DNA from: Takakia lepidozioides | Taxonomy: Eukaryota > Streptophyta > Takakiopsida > Takakiales > Takakiaceae | NCBI GenBank assembly: GCA_030704615.1 | Contig: CM060732.1 | Coordinates: 28,501,053 to 28,565,052, forward strand | DNA length: 64,000 nt | Direction of reading: 5' to 3' | Part shown: positions 10,086 to 21,929 of the stretch, piece by piece | Numbering within the stretch: the first letter of the stretch is position 1 | How the letters are laid out: the number at the start of each line of letters is the position of its first letter | Program-made: the position numbers and the translations under genes | Notes under the pieces: generated by a model | Told to the model about the DNA's origin: nothing | Databases searched by the model: none | Seen by the model: only the letters and a program-made list of their open reading frames with translations

Positions 10086-11960
10086 TCATCCAGTCAAGGC
10101 AGGAAGACTGCCCACATGCATACCCGAATTCACAGGCAACAAGTTCCCTCCCCCGAGAGTAGGACTAGGGAAATTCACAACAGGCAGCACCCTAGGACTC
10201 AAGTTAGCAACCTGGGCCGACATACTGCTTGTAGTAGCCCATACATCCGAACCAGACCCTTCGATCCCTTGGACATGAGGAGGATGGGAGGGCAGAATGT
10301 TTAATTCCCTAGCCAGCGTAGGCTCAGTCCGTCTAGCCACCAAGGCCTCATCACGCCGATCATAGACAGAAAGGCCCTTGAGGGTGGCTATCCCAGACTC
10401 CTCATCAACTAATGGAATACCAGTTGGGGACTCTACAACTGCACCCATCGTCCCAACATTCAAAAATTCATCATCACTTACCATGAAATTACCTGCCTGC
10501 AGGTTGTCCGATCCCTCATTCACCTCTACTATATTTTCGGTCAGCGGCTCTCCTGAATTATCCATGGACCTCTGTCTTCCGGATCTCAACCAAGTGGTTC
10601 TAGAATCACCTAGCATGCAAAAAACGAGGTTGGATTGGAGGCATAACCTTTAAGCCGCAGGGATGTGGAGCGTGGGCCAAGCACTTGGCGAGCTGTCTTC
10701 TGGAACCCAAGTGGAATAATACACCACCCTCAGCACCTTGTGTGATTGTAACTTGTAGATCCCCAACGCCAGCCACACCAACCATCAGCTCCTTTAAGCC
10801 AAAAGCCAACGCGGGTGGTGTCACCCTCTCTCCAGGTGCGCGAAAGCACAGTCGAGTTTGAACAGTCACTCAGTCTCTCAAACGCGCTTGGGCGAGCCAC
10901 TCGCTGTGAAGCAAAGGTAGTGCCCACACCCAAGACCACTTGATCAGACGACTGTACTATCAAGGCCCCACTTGTCAGACAACCAACTTCGCCCTACCAC
11001 ACCAGGGCCATGATGAAGCTCTGCACTTCGAACACCAGAAAGAGGTAGATACAGGCCAACTTCCAACCAGGTTAATTCACGATGGTTCAGAAAACGCGAC
11101 TTGATCGTCATGGACGGTAGACGCTCTTCGTTGCGCAGCTCAAATTCGCGCTTAGCAAGCTGTTTGGCCCTGGATATCACCGCACCAGGCTCAAGCAAAG
11201 GTCGCGTGAACAGGGCCTCGTGATGACTGGTTAGTGCAGCAAGATCACCTACAACAGCCCTCTCCACACGCTCAAACCAAAGCTGGTCTTCGTCACATAT
11301 TTCACATAATAGATCATCTACTTCCTGCGACAATTCAATGTCTCTCTCTAATTCTGCTGCTTGCTGCCTACTTTCAAAATATTCAGGACCTGGATCCACA
11401 AAATTGTCAAAGTTATAGTAGTCCGGGTCACAGCTATCTAGAGAGCTGTCAGACCTCTCAAACCTTGGCGACTAGGCCTCTGCCTCCCCTAAATCATTAT
11501 AATCACTACCACCAGGAGAACCCAATGAAACAACAAGGGCTGGAACGCAAGCAGCGGGCTAAGGAAGAGGTGACGCTGGCAAGACAACACTGCCAGGCCG
11601 CGCGCCGTTGGTAGTGTTAGTAACAGCAAGAACGTCAGCAGGGTGAGAAACAACGGGAGGAGCAGCAACAACAACACCAGCAGAATGAGAAATGGCAGCA
11701 GGGTCAGCTTCTACACTGGGATCAGCTTCGATAGCAAGTGCCACGCTAATATGAAGGAACAGGCTCTCCCCCTCTCTGCGAGCTACACAAGACAAATCAC
11801 GAACTGTAGCCATCCCCTGCAATCACACCCCAACGCACATCGTGAGACGACAAAATCACAGCAGCAGGAGAAAATAGGGCAAAGCGAGGAGCCGCCATCG
11901 ATAACACGCATTAGCGAACCACTTAGGCAGCAGGACGTAGAGCAAATCCCGCGAAGGACC
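10086..11960 (-). pseudogene. Gypsy gag region, degenerate
   Basis: Broken minus-strand frames (10086-10616, 10606-10869, 10944-11399) lie between the 5' LTR and pol. They are rich in acidic and Ser/Pro residues. No CCHC knuckle was seen. Assignment to gag is by position. Confidence 0.45.
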
Positions 11961-12022
11961 TAACTGATCCTGACAGTGCGGCCAGGATCCACCACGCCTA
12001 GAGTACCCGGCATCTCCACGCC

Positions 12023-12472
12023 TGAGGCATATACTCTTTTCTTCTCAAGATGCGAAGTTGCACAACAAAGGGGCGAGCGGAAAGAGCAAGCAGCGCGCGA
12101 GAGAAGGATCAAACACACGAATCAGACACTACGCAATTCTCATCCAAAAACTTGTACACCAAAATCACATATACACTCACACCCGAGTACACCGCCCTGA
12201 CCTTGTGTCAGGGCGCCGTCTTTATACAAAAGCCCTAACCGTAGTGGCCCGCCACGTGGCGAGGCGTTATAGGCCCAAGCCCACGGTGCTGCCTTGCAGC
12301 CCTAGATCTAATGAAGGGCCAGGATCAAGCCACCAGCCTAAACCAACCCTAACCTAAACATCATTGTAACGGATTTACGGCTTTATACGCCAAAAATAAA
12401 TACAATGAATGTGTATCGCCATTTTGGATGAAACCGGTTATTTCCAGGCATAAGCAAGTTTGGGGCTTTACA
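12023..12472 (-). repeat. 5' LTR of the degenerate gypsy element
   Basis: 450 bp, matching the left LTR with scattered substitutions. The segment just inside it on the minus strand starts GGCGTGGAGATGCCGGG. A TGG start at that position could be a primer-binding site, but I cannot match it to a tRNA. Confidence 0.9.
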
Positions 12473-13063
12473 GCTTTCACAGTAGACTAGGTATCTCTAC
12501 ACAAAAAAGAGGTTGTGCTTTCAGATCTCTAGAGAATCACATACTGCGAAGTGGGGCATGTTGATTGTGCAATTGAACTGTCTCGAGAATCACACATAAG
12601 AGACAGAGATGGCAAGATGTAACACTGATCATGTTTTGAGATCTCTGAGACACACAAGACAGGAAGATGGCACCATGCAAAACTGATTCTCATTGGGAAT
12701 CATGCGTTGCAAGAGAGGAAGCAGTATGTGTCCCCCTCACATATAACAGCATGGCTTCCTCTGCAGTTGTGGGTGGGCAGGATCAAGTCATATGGAGAGA
12801 AACAATTTACAAACAAAACAGGTTCGAATCAACCAACATCACTGAGCTGCAGTTCAAAGGGCCTCCAGCACAGTAGCACGTCAAACACTGTCATTAGGGG
12901 GAGAGAGAAAAGAACTGTTTTCTTAGTGACTGTGCAACTAATCAATGTTGTGGGGTTATCTACAGATTGTCTTCCATTTCCTCCCACATATGTGGATCGT
13001 CTTCCCAGGAGTAGATGGGAAGAGGATGTAATGCACCCTTTTGGCTGCAGACACAGCGTTTGA
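12473..13063. other. Region downstream of GPN2 (3' UTR and flank)
   Basis: No gene seen. It includes the presumed GPN2 3' UTR and a loosely repeated segment carrying GAGAATCACA and AGATCTCT. Confidence 0.4.
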
Positions 13064-16000
13064 TTATGAGAGTGCGGACTCCTCAACCTCATCGTCCTTC
13101 ATGTACTTTTCTTGCACTGCTGCGGATGTGCCAAACTGCATCATCAAGGCAAACACGATAGAACACAAGGTCTTGCAAATGACATCTTTTTATACCTCCA
13201 AACTACATACTTTGGTATATGAGGGAATGAATACACAAAAATTGCATCACAGCAGTCGACTGGTAAAATTGCATATGCCCATAGGGTATCCTCGACCTAA
13301 TCTTGGTACTGTGTTTGCATAAGGATGCGGGGCTGACATGTGGAACAGCCCAAATTCTTGGATATCTATGGGCAGACTTCTCAAGGGCAGATAGCGTCCA
13401 AGCTCCATAAGCTACAGGCTATGCTGCTCCAAAGCGAAGGAGCTGAAGCTGAGACCAAATCTACTCTGCATTGTTCCACTCTTTTAGAAACAATTAGAGC
13501 TAAATGACTATCCACCTTGGGCACTAAGTTCAAAGCTTGGACTTGTCTGTCCACCTCAAGAGAGGACATTAGATTGTACTCATAAGATGTTGTTTGCCGT
13601 AGCCTTGTGGCCATTGACCCCGCGCCCAGTTTGAGCGGGAACAAAAGGGACAGAACCTCCCTCTGTCAGGGGCTGACGTTGGTAGTAAGACTTACCTCCA
13701 TATAAAGAATTAATCCGGGTTTTCCAGATATCCTCTAGAAATCCCTTCACACAAGCATCAATCTGCTGTGTGTGATTAGCCCAAAAACTAGGCCTCAGGA
13801 GGGCCTGGGCTTTTGGCTCAGCCTCGAGACTTTCAAAGTTGGTAAACAGGGGTACAGGCACAATTCCCTTAATAGATTTGAAGAGAGCGTCTCTTTGGTG
13901 AGAGAACCCCGGACAGTGTATCAGAAAATGAATACTGTCTTCAGATTGCCCACACAACGGGCAATTGCACTCTCCCTTTCCTCTCTGCTTTTGTTTGCTG
14001 TTCAAAGGTAGGCTTCCTGCCCTGAGTTTAAATTTCAGTCTAGTGCCGAGAGTGGGTAGACCCCTGAGGTCATGTCCTCCCCCATGTCACAGACTGGAAA
14101 CAAGTTCAGGGAAGTTTTCTGCCTGACTTCATTTTCATCAGACAATCTCATGGCAACAGACATGGCTGAGGACACTACAGCCTCTAAGTCAGATTTATCC
14201 AGCAGGGTCAAGACTTGCGGATCCAGGTCCAGGTCCTTGAGGATCTCTTCTACTCTCTTCTGCCAGGACTTAGCATGTTTGACAGGGCGGTCCTGTTTCC
14301 AAGATATAGAGTCGATTAACTTAGGATATCTGGTGTTGGGCATATGTTGCAGCTGACCCCACCATCTGACATTGAATTCATCTCGTCGGGAGCTTAAGGA
14401 CGGAACGCCAAACTCACCCCGAACAGCCACATTGGCTGTTTTGGAGCATGCCGACATACACTCCTTAAGCACCCCCACTTGAATGGATTCTAGAGACTTA
14501 GCCTGGTTGGAGTTATCAACCCATATAGCAGATCCGTACTCCAAGGCAGGTCTAATAACACGACAAAGCATGGTTTTCTTAACCTCAGAGTTGACCCCTC
14601 TGCAGTGGAAAAATTTAGTGAGCCCCAGAGCTTTGCCCTTGCCAGTTTGAACAACTTTCTGGACAATTACAATTGGAGGAGAACTCAACGCCCAGGTAAG
14701 TGTAGGAAGGGAGGACCGGGAGAGAGGACATTAGAAAAGAAAAGCCACGTGTACAGTCTGAGGGAATGATGGTGAGAATAGCGGTCATTCTGATGCTTTG
14801 TAATGGGTAAGATTCCCTCTTTGCAAGCATCAAACAGATTGTCACTAAATCTCTTTCACTCAGTTAGAGAAGCTTGAGACAAATTCCTTGGGGCTGAATA
14901 CCGGGAGCAATACCCCAGTAAATCTGTCAGAACCAACTTCGTGGTCACAACGTAAGTCACTACTGCAGTGAATATTCTGCAACCAGACTGGCCCCCCTAT
15001 GCTCCCCTTCCTGCGCACCTTTCCCACTCCGTCCAAATGGGGAAGTGGGTCTATCACCGGAACGCTATGGTAAACAAAATCTCATGCATACATCCCACTT
15101 TGTCCCACTCTCTTCCTCCCTCTCACGTCTGTCCTGTCTTTGAGCCTCCCATATACCTTATGTTCCTTTCCATTTTTGATCTCTCTCTCTTTTTCTCTCT
15201 CTCTCTCAGACAGTTCTGCTCAAACTCGGCGCGGGGTCAATGGCCACAAGGGTACGGCAAACAACGTCTTCTGAGTACATTCTCTCTCTCAGACTGGCAG
15301 TTTACACTGCCCCACTGTCTGATGGATAGTGCAAATGTGTGCAAAATAGAGGATTCACAATCACTATAGGCAACCCCCTGCCATTTTAGGTAGAATCTAC
15401 TGTTTGATGGGTAGACACAAATGGCTGCGGAGGGTTGACACCTGCAATGACTATCCACGGGAACGGCATGAGCAGCACTCACACACACCCTCCATACAGA
15501 GGGAAAGAGGTTAAGAAATAAAGGATATCTGTAATAATCCCAATTTAAAGGACCAGCTGCAATCTTGTTAAACTCGTTGATATTTCCCTCAATTCCCGCA
15601 AAGACATAGCCATTGCTTTTGTCAATCAGCTTCACAATATTCATCACGCTTTCTTTGTCCTGATGTCCACCCAACACCCCTCAATATACCAGCACTAAAC
15701 AACTTGTGAATGGGCTCAATCAGACTGTGGTGCATACAAAGCCTAGGCTGGGATGAGGTACAAGTGTGCAGGATTTAGATGTCTGCAATAAGAGGGTTGG
15801 GGTTTTGAGAACAGACCAGAATGAGTGTTGTCTGTTATTTACGTCTAATAAAGCTGGACCTGGCTGAGTAGTCTCTCTTTTTTGGGCTTGTAATGTTTGC
15901 AAGACTGGCATTCCTGTTCCGACAGACAGGCAGTCTGAGTTGAGACTCTTAGCCTACCAGGGGTGCGGCCCACTCTACCAGAGAGTAGGATCACAATCTA

Positions 16001-19000
16001 AGTCTCTATTAACTCCAAGCAATACCTCACTTTTAGTTAATGACAACCACATGGTGAATTTAAATGCTCATTGTCGAAAGGGACAGGGAGAGGCGAGGAA
16101 CAAGTTTTGCATCTGACCAAATCATTGAAGCAACAGAACACAAACCCTGAATCAGATTCATACCTGAATATTTAATGTTGTGAAGTTGACAAGACCGTAG
16201 TCTTCTATGACCTCGCACAAATTCTTGGTCAACTTTCTGCCACAACCACCCCTCCAAGAGATACAGGTGAATTCTGGTGTTACACTTAACAATCCGAATA
16301 AAAAATATCACGTAGTCTCCTAAAGGGCATAAAAGTTTCTGAAAACGGTTATAGAATTTGGACCATGACAGGAGGATGCAGAAAGCTACCTATATCTGGC
16401 AGAGCGTGGATCTTGATCCAAAAAGTCCTGTAGATACGAGAGGTCTTGTACATCTGTGTAGAAGTCCAGGTTGAAAGCTTGAACGCGCAGAGAGACACCA
16501 CCCAACAGTTCAGATAATGCAGCAAATCAAGTTGATTAACAATCGATGATCTACAAACACCACTTACTAAGTACATAAAAACAATCTCAATTTCATGAGA
16601 TACCTATTCAATTCACTATTTCCCCACACTGACTCTCAAAACAGGGAACAATTTTTGGAGTATATCCTGAAGGCCAGCAGCCTCCAGCTTCTAATCACAC
16701 TTGTCCCAGGCACTCACATCATAGCTTCTGTTTACACTGGCATATTTTCCGCCTATTGTAGAAGTGGAGATTTTGACTTCCTCTCCAAAAATCACAAATG
16801 AGACAGATGATCAGGTGTCTTCTTAGGTGGTCAATGGTCCAGCTTGCAAAACTGCAGACAAGCACTATATAAAATAACAAGTAAGCTGCTACAATGTTGT
16901 AACCCTCCTCAAGTCAAACTTGGGTGAATACCGTATTGGACTTAGATATGTACAGAGCTGTCTGAAGGAAATCTAGACAGCATGCTTCACAGTCAGTGGG
17001 CCTGATTACTGGAGCAAGCCTCCACCGTTGGTACTGGCCACCCCCCACACCCCCCCCCCCACACCACACCACTCTGCTCCCATGTCCCCTGATCCCCCTT
17101 TCTGTGGAAACTGGGTGAGTGGCTATGGCCACAGCACACTGCAAGTGAAGTCCAATGATTTCAACAATCAAATCAGAGGCTACCTTGACATGGTCACCAC
17201 AACAGCATTTAGAGAGCCAACACAAACTCAATCGGGGGCTTCTGGTCACAAAACCAGTAATCTCTCTGTTTGCAGACCCCAAACTGATGCAATGAGTTGA
17301 GAGCTTACCAAGCTTGCCGTAGCTTTGAATGAGGTCAATCTTGGAAAGAACATTTATGTGGGGGAGCTCTAAGTGAAGCATGGCCGACAATGACATCAGC
17401 AGCGCTGACACATACTTGCCAGGATCGCTGCACAAATGTGCGTCAACCAGATGCACTGCTGTAAGCTGCAGAGTCCAAATCTCCCTTAGTAAGATCTTTA
17501 CATTAACATCAACTGAGGACAAAAGTCAAAATTTTCACATGGGTCCCTGCCATGTGTGTCTCTACTGTTGTGATACTGCAGGCTGCCAATGAGCTTGATT
17601 GACTAGACTATGCTTGCCCAGGCCTGTGTCCATACATTGGGTTTAAGACAGGCAGGAAAGAATCAAACACCCGCATTTCTGAGCTCAGATCTGAAAGGTG
17701 GAAGATACAGAGGAATGTACCTGGTATTCCCATTTATTAGCCATTTCAAGAATAACGTTTTTTGCATTTGAGTGTAGCGTGAAGAGTTCCACCTGCCCAG
17801 GAAAGTCAAACAGCAAATAGTGATCTGGCCCAAACAGCCACACTGCATACATGATTAGTCACTTGTCTAGGACACGAAAGGCTCTCCACATGGTTACGGC
17901 GCTCTGCTGATATAGATTCTTGATATGTGTAGGTTGACAAACCCATAAAAGAGAGTGAAAGAGTAGTCAAGCATGTGTACTCCCAGTAATAATTGAAGTT
18001 TGTAAGCATTGAAGGTTTTAAGGTCTGTTTATAATGATCGGCACAGGACATTAGATTTTCCATTCACAACCACCGAACCATACCAAAACTCTGGACCGGA
18101 GCATCCTGACTGAATGATCTGACATGCACAGAATTCTGTTCACATCGTCTATGAGTTATAGCTGCACATAACCATGTTTGCCATACATCTAATTATCTAA
18201 TTTTTATCTAATACATCTAATTTTTCTTCCTCCCATGAAGACCTTTGACCGTACAAACTATACTGTCTACAGCATCATGCAACCATTGCATGGTAGTATC
18301 GGTAGGTATACAAGTAGTTGTGCATACGAAACTGTAATTGTCTGTATCCACACACCTTTGACAAGGGGTTGAAGCTGGGCCTGCAGCCAATCAATGTTCT
18401 TTTCCAGATAGTCCATGCAAAACACTAGCCCTGTATGCACAGAGCCACCTGCCAGTTTTAAGTCCCTGACCAAACAAGCTCAGTGTTGGATGTGTCAAGT
18501 TGCACATATTTCTTGCCAGTCCTAAACTAATGAGTTTTTTGTACCCCAACTATTAATTCAAAACACTCTTCTGTGCAGTTACCCGTGTCCCACTCCGATC
18601 CAATAGATTTGGGAGATGAGAAGAGAATTTACTGCTACAGTTGCTTGAAGTAAAAAAGTCAAATTGTTGGCTGGGCTGACTTCTCCAGGCTCCAAAGGTC
18701 CAGTCAAAGCTCTAACAACTGTTCTTAACAGAGGCAACATAGCCAAAACTGACACTGAACGCTGTCAATTGCCTGGTTGAGTGAAGACCCAAAAGTTGAA
18801 AAATGAAGCAGCAGTCCAGAGGGAGGGGTCATTCAGAGAGAGAGAGAAATACCTCCATTAGGACCAAGCCCATGCTCAGCCATTACATCGTCCAGCTTGA
18901 TAAGCTCTTCAATGTTGACTGCACACTCATACCTACATACCAGGTTAAGGGTTCCTTGGTAGAGTTCCCGTCCTCACTTCCTATTTGTATCACAAAACTC

Positions 19001-19510
19001 AAATACGACTCTATTTCCTTTCTTGGACAGAACACAATGTCCTCAGCAGCCCCTGCCTGCATGCAAGCCCCAGCTGGTCATTGCAGCACTTCCCAGAGAG
19101 GAGAGAAAGAGAGAATATACTCATAAGACGTTGTTTGCCGTAGCCTTGTGGCCATTGACCCCGCGCCCAGTTTGAGCGGAACACAAGGAGAGAAAGAGAG
19201 AGAGGATACGGAAGATGGTCATTGGCTGGGTCCAAATTCACAATCGCGGTCTTCCTGCCAGACAAAATTCCCATGCACAATCAGTCCATTCCAGGTCTTG
19301 GCCCTCCACCCTCTGCACGATCTAATGAAGCTGTTACAAAATACTCACTTATGGTATGTTGAAGGTACACAATAAGGCCAACTTCCAGAGGAGCATACAA
19401 GAGGCCAAGGATACAGACCTGCCAATTAGCTGGAGGAACTGTGACATCCCATTGCAGTAGGTGGTTTTCCCAGAGCCCGGGGGACCAATAACCACCTGCC
19501 CGAACACCAT
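13064..19510 (-). CDS. GPN2: GPN-loop GTPase 2 (GPN2 / QQT1-type), complete, 10 exons
   Basis: Exons, in transcription order: 19510-19419, 19254-19210, 18932-18853, 18430-18356, 17824-17721, 17465-17309, 16477-16390, 16236-16164, 15659-15529, 13127-13064 (stop TAA 13064-13066). The coding sum is 909 nt, 302 residues, with every junction in phase. Landmarks: start [19 protein letters not shown] (P-loop), VNLDPAND, the family-defining GPN motif in [15 protein letters not shown] (G3), NVLSKIDLI (G4), and a C-terminal AAVQEKYM before an acidic tail. Length fits the family (about 300). GPN2 proteins are cytoplasmic GTPases that help assemble and import RNA polymerase II; the Arabidopsis homologue is needed for early embryo division. 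Introns 2 and 9 are U12-type. The start is the only ATG placing the P-loop at the family's usual distance. No breaks seen; this looks like a functional host gene. Confidence 0.95.
13565..15057 (-). mobile_element. 5'-truncated LINE (non-LTR retrotransposon) in GPN2 intron 9
   Basis: Minus-strand frames give the RT C-terminal part ([12 protein letters not shown], then [39 protein letters not shown]). A terminal zinc knuckle follows ([19 protein letters not shown]). The end is ...[14 protein letters not shown]. Frameshifts split it near 14640 and 14010. The upstream RT core and endonuclease are absent. There is no poly(A); the 3' end in related pieces is followed by CT-rich sequence. Confidence 0.8.
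15180..15300 (+). repeat. Short 3' end of the same LINE family, flanked by CT repeats
   Basis: About 65 bp (roughly 15219-15284) match the last coding bases of the 13.6-15 kb LINE (core GGGGTCAATGGCCACAAGG, then ACGGCAAACAACGTCTT). CT-rich runs lie on both sides. Orientation is opposite to the longer copy in the same intron. Confidence 0.75.
18933..19209 (-). other. U12-type GT-AG intron (intron 2 of GPN2)
   Basis: The donor is GTATCCTCT (19209-19201), close to the U12 consensus GTATCCTTT. The branch site has the core CCCTTAAC, with its A at 18945, 12 nt before the end of the intron at TAG. The splice joins DHLP and [13 protein letters not shown] in frame (phase 2). Confidence 0.8.
19105..19205 (-). 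repeat. Short 3' end of the same LINE family in GPN2 intron 2
   Basis: The minus strand carries GGGCGCGGGGTCAATGGCC and GCAAACAACGTCTTATGAG with CT-rich flanks. It begins within about 15 bp of the U12 donor. It is a severely 5'-truncated insertion. Confidence 0.75.
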
Positions 19511-19812
19511 TGCCTCTTCTCTTATCCACAATTCTCCTTCCCTCCTAGACCTCAGTTCTTCACAGAGAGGGCTGATGCTTACTCTCGGACTCAGTGCAGT
19601 ACTTTGGTCTTCCCAGTCTTTAGAAGAAATTTACCAGTAGAATCTACCTCAAGCTAAACCGACTGCGATGCATCGCTATGTGACCTGCAACCAGCACGCA
19701 GATGCAACCTCTTTCCATCAGCGGTGGAAAAATGTCCTCTCAGGACAAGGTTACCGATTATGATACAGTTTCAGAGCTGAAAGTCAGCTCAGATTTAGTC
19801 AACCATTGGAAC
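19511..19812 (-). promoter_or_regulatory. GPN2 5' UTR / promoter region
   Basis: About 300 bp lie between the GPN2 start codon and the copia LTR. No clear TATA box was seen. The close LTR limits how much ancestral promoter can remain unless regulatory sequence lies beyond the copia element. Confidence 0.35.
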
Positions 19813-20168
19813 TGTTAGCTAGGGTTCTGTTAGGGTTTTTTGACGGCTAAGGATGGTTCCTACCAGATTTCCCAGAGAACCTGTGTAGAATTTAAGGAAA
19901 GGCTGAGGCAATACCCGAGTACTTCTTCTAGCATGTAGGTTGATGTGCTATCCTAGTAGACTGCAGAGAGTAGGAGGAGAATTCCAGCATCTACAGTCAA
20001 CTCTATTAGCTTTCTTTTTGTAGTAGGGAGTAAGGGAGCTTCCAGGCTCCAGTTCTCTCATCTTGTTAGTACCAGCTAATTCCTGTATTATTGCTTTTGT
20101 ACTGCTGCTTGTGAATAGAAGCTCCCAGTAAAAATCTCTTGAGTGAGGACAGGTCTAATTTTCTAACA
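19813..20168 (+). repeat. 5' LTR of the copia element
   Basis: 356 bp, beginning TGTTAG and ending CTAACA, a perfect 6-bp terminal inverted repeat. The primer-binding site follows with no spacer. Confidence 0.8.
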
Positions 20169-20180
20169 GGTTATGGGCCA
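20169..20180 (+). other. Primer-binding site, half-tRNA type (initiator Met)
   Basis: GGTTATGGGCCA lies directly after the LTR. It is complementary to the anticodon-loop part of initiator tRNA-Met (GGGCCCAUAACC), not to the tRNA 3' end. This internal type of priming is established for Drosophila copia. Confidence 0.65.
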
Positions 20181-20942
20181 ACGAAATGCTCCAACTACTT
20201 GGACAGATGAGCCTTCAGAGGCTGACTTGAAGGCAGCCATATGGAAGCCAAAGAATGAGCTTGCATTGGCATCTCTGATCATGAACATGAGACCAGAGGT
20301 GATAGAGCTGGCAAGGGGCCTTAAATTGCTAATGAGGTCTGGAAGAAGTTAGACAAACTGTACCAGGCAGATGTGGTAGTTCAAAATCTTGCCTTGTGGA
20401 AACAACTCATGAACACGAGAATGGGAGAAAGTGAGAGCGTATCTGCTCACATTCCAAAGGTTAGAGGCATGTGTATGGAAACTGTTGCTGCAGGAGAGCA
20501 GATTAGTGAGCTGCTTCAGATCATGACCTTGTTTGGCACCTTGCCAAAGAGTTATGACATGGTGCAGACCGCATTCTCTACTCATGGTGAGAGTAAACTG
20601 ACTGGGGAGTTCGTCACTGGACAACTTCTCATGGAAGAAAACAAGCTGAATAGGAGTAGATCTAGTATGGACAGTGCTCTCATGGCTACCTCTCCCAAGA
20701 AAGAGAGGACATGCTTCCAATGTGGCAAACCTGGCCATTTCCAAAAGGATCGCAAGGTCAAGATTGACAAGCTCAAGAAGGACAACTGGAGAACGAAGAA
20801 AGGGAAGTCTGTGCATGCACATGTCGCTGACACAGGTAGCGACATTGAAGATCACCTATTTATGGCAGATGCAGAATACAGCCGAGATGATGATTATCTA
20901 CTGGCTGCTGAAGGAGAACGCTGCGGGATGAGTGGCATCTGA
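20174..20942 (+). pseudogene. Copia gag with altered zinc knuckle
   Basis: After the ATG near 20174 the frame breaks near 20340. The open part (20373-20942, 189 residues) has typical copia gag text (LWKQLMNTRM, LLQIMTLFGTLPKSYD). A knuckle CFQCGKPGHFQKDR follows, in which the fourth zinc ligand (Cys) is replaced by Arg. The normal start of protease (a GATNH-like motif) follows at about 20945. Confidence 0.75.
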
Positions 20943-21860
20943 AATCTGGAGCTACTAACCACGTGTGGGAGGAAGGAGTGGTGTTGCAACTTGAAACCCA
21001 TTCAGCCTAGGAGCGTAAAGATGGGCAACAAGACCTTTTCTGTAAGTGCAATGATAGGAGAGATTCCTGTACTTAGCAAAAAAATCTGATCTCTGTTAGT
21101 GAATGACCTTGGGTATGATGTCATCTTCAGAAACAAGACTTGCAGCATCCAAAAGGCAACAAGGAACTCTGCTATGGAGTAAGGAGCAGAGACTTTACAA
21201 GCTTCGGAGTACATCTGGAACTGAGGAGGTGGCCAATGTTGGGGACACAGTGGACACCACACCATTATGACACAGAAGGTTGGGTCCCGTGGGGAGTTGA
21301 TACACACAGATGTGTGTGGCCCCACAAAGATAGCATCACTGGGAGCATCTAGGTACTTTGTAACCTTCACTGTAGAAAAACCTTCTTGTACACCTTGAGA
21401 GGGAAAAGGACAAGTGCTGCAGGCGTTCAAGAAATTTGTGAATGAAGTGGAAAATCAGTTGGACCAAAGGCATAAAGAGCCAAGTAACAACAAGGGAAAG
21501 TCCAGCCCAGAATGGAGTGGCAGAGAGAGTAAGCAGAACATTGGTTGAGAAGGCTGCATGTATGCTGCAGAAACCAGGTATTGGACCAGAGTCTTGGGGG
21601 GAGGCCATCAACACCGCCACATATCTCAAAATTTGAGTCCCACACGAGCTTTGGAGCAAGCTGGATGCCAAGTCAGTCAACTCTCTGTCTCTTTGACAAT
21701 CCCTGATCTGGGATTAGAAGAAAGGGAACAACGAGATCTAAGGGTCTACACCCAAAGGGAGATGGTGGCAGAGAAACCAGAAGAGGGTCAAGATTTTGAA
21801 GATCGGGATTGAGATCCAATGGGTAAGGATATGGGGCCTGGAAGGTCAGGAAGGATCAGC
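20943..21860 (+). pseudogene. Copia protease/integrase remnant
   Basis: Many stops and frame changes. The surviving landmark is SPAQNGVAERVSRTLVEKAA (about 21500-21560), the segment around the catalytic glutamate of copia integrase, followed by ESWGEAINTATYLKI. Confidence 0.75.
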
Positions 21861-21929
21861 ATAACCCCAGAAAGGTTTGGAGGTAATGTGGTAGAAGAAT
21901 TTACTGGCCTGACTATGGCAAGCTGATAA

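Larger units (their letters stand above)
5282..12472 (-). mobile_element. Degenerate Ty3/gypsy LTR retrotransposon
   Basis: Two LTRs in the same orientation (5282-5718 and 12023-12472) flank a minus-strand gag-pol remnant in the order gag, upstream pol, RT, RNase H, integrase. Integrase after RNase H defines the Ty3/gypsy order. LTR edges read TGTAAAGCCCC... and ...GCCTCA on the minus strand. The element is inactive: pol is split by frameshifts and most of the RT palm is deleted. Flanking pentamers AAGCC and GCTTT do not match, so no target-site duplication remains. No chromodomain was seen. Confidence 0.9.
13128..15528 (-). other. U12-type AT-AC intron (intron 9 of GPN2)
   Basis: The donor after exon 9 is ATATCCTTT (15528-15520), a full match to the U12 AT-AC consensus. 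There is no usable GT at the required phase. The intron ends in AC (13129-13128). A branch-site-like TGCCTTGAT (13151-13143) puts the branch A 16 nt before the intron end. Only this splice gives [10 protein letters not shown] in frame. The 2,401-bp intron carries two LINE pieces. Confidence 0.85.

Noticed and set aside
11234-12357. Plus-strand genes around the right end of the old gypsy element
   Set aside because: These frames are antisense to gag or run through the LTR; they match the other LTR copy and are not independent genes.
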